From: JAXGQD01 sp964574395
Lineage (GTDB): Bacteria; Bacillota; Clostridia; Saccharofermentanales; Fastidiosipilaceae
Reading direction: 5' to 3'
Length of the DNA: 53,700 nucleotides
Assembly: GCA_964574395.1 (NCBI GenBank)
Contig: CAZNNL010000005.1
Coordinates: 1-53,700 of the forward strand
Below, piece after piece: positions 50,868 to 53,700 of this stretch. Below the pieces are notes generated by a model. That model was given only the letters and a program-made list of their open reading frames with translations, was not told the DNA's origin and did no database searches. A program made the position numbers and the translations under genes. The first letter of the stretch is position 1. Every line of letters begins with the position of its first letter.

Positions 50868-52004
50868 ATGACAAACCAAAACACGAAAGCTTCGATAGTA
50901 AAAGCGAAATGGTTCAAGTTGCTAGCAAGTATTAGCGCTATTGCATTACTAACAGCATGTACACCCAATGTAAGTACAACAACTGAATCTAGTGTTAACA
51001 CCACAACACAAGAAGCAACAACAGAGAAAAAGGTGAGCCCTGTACCTCCAACATCCACTACAGAGACAACTGCGGCAGCTACGGAATTTAAGCTGCCCGA
51101 AGGCGTCCTTGACCCAAAAACAACGAATCTACGCGGCGAGCCTCTCCTTACAGACAAGGGCTTTAATCGCGTCATTGCGGTTATGTTAGACAATCATCCC
51201 GATGCACGTTACCAAGCAGGCTTAAAAGATGCAGATCTTGTCTTCGAAATGCCCGTAGAAGGGTCATTCACACGCTACATGGCACTTTTTCAGTCAAGCT
51301 ACCCAGACGTTGTCGGTTCCGTGCGTTCAGCACGCGAGCAATTTTTAGATCGCTTGCTCGAATTTGACGCTGTCTATATGCACTTTGGAGGCTCTGAACC
51401 TGCAGATAAACGCATTGCTTCCCAAGGTTATGAAACCGTTGACGGTATGGTCATTGGTTCACAGTACTGGCGTAATAATGATACTGGAAAAGTAGCACCT
51501 CATAATGCCTATACTAACCTGGTGAAAGCGCAAGACTACGTCAAGAAGATGGGCTGGCATGAAGACGCACAATTTGAGAACTACTATTTTAATAAAACAG
51601 CGAAAAAACCAGGTGGTGAAAAAGCGCATGAGGTAATCATAGATATCAATTCCTCGAATCAAACGTCGTATGTGTTTTTGCCAGAGAAAAATGTCTATGA
51701 GCGCTATAAAAACAGAGACAAAGATCTAGATGAAAATACGCAATCTCCCATTGAGGTGAGTAACATCATTGTTCAAAATGCAAAGTATTATGTTTACGCT
51801 GCAACCTGGCAAAAAGTCGAACAAATTACCGAAGGTACTGGCTACTACATCAGTATGGGGGAAATGGTTCCCATTACTTGGGAAAAAACGAGCGCCGAAA
51901 GCCTCACCAGGTATTTTACCGAAGATGGAAAAGAGTTGATTTTAAACCCTGGACAAACGTGGATTCAGATTGTCAATATTGGTGTAAAGCCCCAAATAAA
52001 ATAA
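50868..52004 (+). CDS. DUF3048 (YerB-like) lipoprotein
   Basis: A 378-residue lipoprotein. Lipobox ALLTAC puts the acylated Cys at residue 31. A Thr/Ser/Glu-rich linker (about 32-66) leads into the DUF3048 domain: VIAVMLDNHPDARYQAGLKD, DLVFEMPVEGSFTRYMALF, VGSVRSAREQFLDRLLEFDA. The family's role is unclear; it is common in Firmicutes at the cell surface. A TATAAT with an upstream TG (50801-50809) is the likely promoter; the octamer TGGCAAAA at 50785 lies just upstream. The ribosome binding site is weak. Confidence 0.88.
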   Translation: MTNQNTKASIVKAKWFKLLASISAIALLTACTPNVSTTTESSVNTTTQEATTEKKVSPVPPTSTTETTAAATEFKLPEGVLDPKTTNLRGEPLLTDKGFNRVIAVMLDNHPDARYQAGLKDADLVFEMPVEGSFTRYMALFQSSYPDVVGSVRSAREQFLDRLLEFDAVYMHFGGSEPADKRIASQGYETVDGMVIGSQYWRNNDTGKVAPHNAYTNLVKAQDYVKKMGWHEDAQFENYYFNKTAKKPGGEKAHEVIIDINSSNQTSYVFLPEKNVYERYKNRDKDLDENTQSPIEVSNIIVQNAKYYVYAATWQKVEQITEGTGYYISMGEMVPITWEKTSAESLTRYFTEDGKELILNPGQTWIQIVNIGVKPQIK

Positions 52005-52006
52005 CC

Positions 52007-52034
52007 TAGACAAGCGGTCCGCTTTTGATATAAT
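52007..52034 (+). promoter_or_regulatory. rubredoxin promoter
   Basis: TAGACA (52007-52012) and TATAAT (52029-52034) are 16 bp apart. The spacer is an inverted repeat, AAGCGG-T-CCGCTT (52013-52025), a possible operator; with the Ts after it, it could also act as a weak terminator for the lipoprotein gene. Confidence 0.6.
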
Positions 52035-52084
52035 AATTCATGTGCTCTTAGAAAAATGTATTGAGCAACTTACGGAGGTTTTTT

Positions 52085-52243
52085 ATGGTTAGTTATGTAT
52101 GCGATCTTTGTGGCTACGTCTATGATCCTGAAGTCGGCGATCCCGATGCAGGTATTGAACCAGGCACAGCTTTTGAAGATTTACCAGAAGATTGGGTATG
52201 CCCACTCTGTGGCGCAGGCAAGGACCAATTCAGCGTAATCTAA
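52085..52243 (+). CDS. rubredoxin
   Basis: A 52-residue rubredoxin with the iron ligands in VCDLCGYVYDPEVGDPDAG and WVCPLCGAGKDQF. It is a one-electron carrier, classically the donor to A-type flavoproteins and peroxide-reducing proteins in anaerobes. The ATG at 52085 follows CGGAGG; an earlier in-frame codon at 52061 would add residues not found in the family. It is separated from the following flavoprotein by a terminator. Confidence 0.96.
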   Translation: MVSYVCDLCGYVYDPEVGDPDAGIEPGTAFEDLPEDWVCPLCGAGKDQFSVI

Positions 52244-52289
52244 TTACATTTTCTGAAATTGAGCTTTGTTGTTTTCACAAGATTCTTAC

Positions 52290-52323
52290 AAAAATGCACT
52301 TGTATCTGCACGAGTGCATTTTT
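52290..52323 (+). terminator. rubredoxin terminator
   Basis: AAAAATGCACTTGT (52290-52303) pairs with ACGAGTGCATTTTT (52310-52323), one T-G pair, loop ATCTGC. Strong intrinsic terminator; the A- and T-runs make it symmetric. Confidence 0.9.
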
Positions 52324-52370
52324 CTTTGTTAAAATCTAAGTAAAGTACGTGTAGTATTGGAGAAATTGAT

Positions 52371-53567
52371 ATGGCTTTACAAGCAATAGGAAATAATGTA
52401 TACGAAGTCGGTGCTGCACACCCTGAACGTTTGCTTTATGGCGATCTTTTGCCACTGACCGATGGCACTACCTATAATTCTTATATGGTAGTAGGCGAGA
52501 ACAGTAGTGCACTAATTGATACGGTACCTATGGTCAAAAACAAAGTACTCATTAAGAACATTAAAGATAGTGAACTTCTTGATCCAGATTTCATTGTTAT
52601 GTTACGTGGTCAAGAGGATTATGCTGAGCCTTTGCCCAAGCTGCTATACAATTTTCCCAATGCGAAGGTTGTGTGTAGTTCCCAGCTAAAAGCAGCAATA
52701 CTGGAACAAGTTGATCTTAGTGAGTCTGTCTTTGTGATTCTAGAGGATGGAGACAAACTAGATCTTGGTGGTAAAACGCTACACTTCCACATGGATGCGT
52801 TTGAAGATGAAGTGCTACTGCATAGCGTGTATCTGGAAGAAGAAAAACTCTTGTTTTCAGGCTTTGTGTTTTCAGCACATTATTCTGACGAAAATGTTTT
52901 CGCGAGTTTTGGCAGTGAAGAAGTGATTGCTGCCAAGCGCTATTTTGCAACGCAAATAATGCATATCAGTGAAGATATAAGAAAGTTTGTAGATTATTGG
53001 GCCAGCCAAGAATTAAGATTAGTAGCTCCCGCGCATGGACCAGTATGGCAGGATCCAAAGTTCATCATTCAGCTCTATAAAACGTGGATAGAAGAAATGG
53101 TAAATACGGATATTGTTATTGCCTATGTGAGCCTTTATAGCCATACGCGTGAATTAGTAGAAAAACTTCTTTTTGGACTGGTGCGTAAAGGCTTTTCTGT
53201 CATCTTGCGCGATATTGCCGAGAAGCCAAGTAGTTTATTGACAGAAAGTACCGAGGTTTTGCTTGACCTAGTGCATGCCTCCACACTGATTATTGCTAGT
53301 TCAACCTCCTTGCGTGAGCCGCATCCCGCAGCATCCTATCTTGCCATGCTTGTCAACATGATGAAGCCTAAGACTGCTTTGTATGGTTTTGCAGGAAGTA
53401 AAGTAGGTGTCAGTCATACAGCAGAGCGCTTAGGTAGCCTTTTACAACTTCCAAATGCGAAACGCCTAGACGATTTATTTGTTGAGGGTAAAATTGATGC
53501 AGCCGAACAAGAAGTAATTGATCAATATGTAAACGATCTTGCAGATCAAATCTCTGCACTCGGCTAG
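52371..53567 (+). CDS. A-type flavoprotein (FprA-like) lacking most diiron ligands
   Basis: A 398-residue protein with the two-domain layout of flavo-diiron proteins: a metallo-beta-lactamase-like domain (1-245) and a flavodoxin domain (246-398, VIAYVSLYSHTRELVEKL). The family iron-binding H-x-E-x-D-H reads R79-G-Q81-E-D83-Y84. The next His position is Glu145 (MDAFEDEV in place of APMLHWPD) and the bridging Asp is Phe165 (SGFVFSAH for xNDAFGQH). Only Asp83 and His222 (APAHGPVW) remain. A diiron site is very unlikely, so normal O2 or NO reduction is not expected. The frame is intact and the gene follows rubredoxin. Confidence 0.85.
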   Translation: MALQAIGNNVYEVGAAHPERLLYGDLLPLTDGTTYNSYMVVGENSSALIDTVPMVKNKVLIKNIKDSELLDPDFIVMLRGQEDYAEPLPKLLYNFPNAKVVCSSQLKAAILEQVDLSESVFVILEDGDKLDLGGKTLHFHMDAFEDEVLLHSVYLEEEKLLFSGFVFSAHYSDENVFASFGSEEVIAAKRYFATQIMHISEDIRKFVDYWASQELRLVAPAHGPVWQDPKFIIQLYKTWIEEMVNTDIVIAYVSLYSHTRELVEKLLFGLVRKGFSVILRDIAEKPSSLLTESTEVLLDLVHASTLIIASSTSLREPHPAASYLAMLVNMMKPKTALYGFAGSKVGVSHTAERLGSLLQLPNAKRLDDLFVEGKIDAAEQEVIDQYVNDLADQISALG

Positions 53568-53610
53568 TTAGGTTTAAATCGGTTACTTGCTCGATTAGGT
53601 AATGAAAGTA

Positions 53611-53640
53611 AAACTGCCAGGCTGAACAGCCTGGCAGTTT
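53611..53640. terminator. symmetric terminator after the flavoprotein gene
   Basis: AAACTGCCAGGCTG (53611-53624) pairs perfectly with CAGCCTGGCAGTTT (53627-53640). It lies between converging genes and can serve both. Confidence 0.88.
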
Positions 53641-53665
53641 ATTAATGTAGATTCATAGAAGCTTA

Positions 53666-53700
53666 TTAAGCGAGCACGCCGTATTCTTGTACTAATCTTT
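53666..53700 (-). CDS. 3' end of a gene running in from the right
   Basis: On the minus strand the frame reads RLVQEYGVLA then TAA (stop at 53666-53668). It is placed right after a bidirectional terminator, as expected for a convergent gene. Ten residues are too few for a family call. Confidence 0.4.
   Translation of the reverse strand, partial: RLVQEYGVLA

Larger units (their letters stand above)
296..52454. repeat. dispersed octamer TGGCAAAA / TTTTGCCA, 47 copies
   Basis: TGGCAAAA on the given strand begins at 944, 3384, 4465, 5701, 5941, 6630, 7026, 10417, 11390, 12073, 13982, 14602, 15732, 16240, 17087, 19560, 22847, 23683, 25228, 28040, 39924, 41435, 42129, 49454, 50785 and 51807. TTTTGCCA begins at 296, 5115, 5837, 6341, 7667, 11625, 12100, 14491, 16574, 19671, 22827, 24515, 30023, 31784, 39793, 40640, 43468, 45285, 45588, 51676 and 52447. 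About two are expected by chance. Orientations are balanced (26 and 21). Most lie inside genes, in every reading phase; five are between genes. The base before the T is mostly a pyrimidine; other flanks are not conserved. Counted by eye, so a few may be missed. Confidence 0.8.

Noticed and set aside
296..52454. The octamer as a Chi or KOPS-type polar motif
   Set aside because: Copies are split 26 to 21 between orientations with no run of one strand across the window; polar motifs should be skewed. A skew at genome scale cannot be excluded.

Overview
The window looks like a chromosomal stretch from a low-to-mid GC, strictly anaerobic Firmicute of the class Clostridia, probably a host- or fermenter-associated member of the Oscillospirales/Ruminococcaceae side. 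This rests on gene content: a trimeric NAD-linked [FeFe] hydrogenase (HydABC), the electron-bifurcating transhydrogenase NfnAB, a rubredoxin/flavoprotein pair, a methionine T-box leader, type III glutamine synthetase, a Thr/Ala-rich linker in a sugar-binding lipoprotein, and strong AGGAGG ribosome binding sites. The mazG-rqcP-divIC neighbourhood is kept but the sporulation genes usually found in it are not seen. No rRNA, tRNA, transposase, phage gene or CRISPR array was found.

Layout. 1-5 kb: a decayed metallophosphoesterase, a methyltransferase, a DUF4143 ATPase behind three helically phased palindromes, a TetR-controlled membrane protein, tandem terminator-like repeats and a YihY-type membrane protein. 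5-9.5 kb: aldo/keto reductase, VOC protein, PTS-EIIC-like permease and two lipoproteins, one an MsrA-MsrB fusion. 9.5-13 kb: copper operon (CsoR-type operator, CopA with a C-terminal CopZ-like module that has its own start, CsoR, an ArsD-like Cys-tail protein). 13-19.3 kb (minus): sugar ABC transporter (binding protein, two permeases), amylase lipoprotein, PPK2. 19.4-25.8 kb: Gfo/Idh/MocA oxidoreductase and L-fucose isomerase (minus), divergent from an AraC regulator, eukaryote-type hexokinase and an E2-catalytic-domain-like protein. 26-30 kb: mazG, rqcP, a TIM-barrel-like protein, divIC, thioredoxin. 30-36 kb: PII-like protein, DUF1538 membrane protein, double PII protein, GlnN, LrgAB. 36-40.6 kb: CCA-adding enzyme, NfnAB (minus), UppP. 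40.7-43.4 kb: serpin lipoprotein, ECF sigma factor, anti-sigma factor. 43.5-46.4 kb: T-box plus metNIQ. 46.5-50.6 kb (minus): hydCBA. 50.9-53.7 kb: DUF3048 lipoprotein, rubredoxin, a flavoprotein that has lost its diiron ligands, and the end of a convergent gene.

How the genes fit together: HydABC and NfnAB balance NADH, NADPH, ferredoxin and H2 in fermentation fed by the oligosaccharide and fucose genes. MsrAB, thioredoxin, rubredoxin and the flavoprotein suggest redox defence. The copper operon is a self-contained sensor/pump/chaperone unit. The PII-DUF1538-PII-GlnN block looks like a nitrogen-linked transport and assimilation unit of unknown substrate.

The most unusual signal is not a gene. 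The octamer TGGCAAAA (or its complement TTTTGCCA) occurs 47 times by my reading, about once per 1.1 kb, in both orientations and all reading phases, against roughly two expected by chance. Its density resembles the DNA uptake sequences of Neisseriaceae and Pasteurellaceae. I know of no such element in Clostridia.
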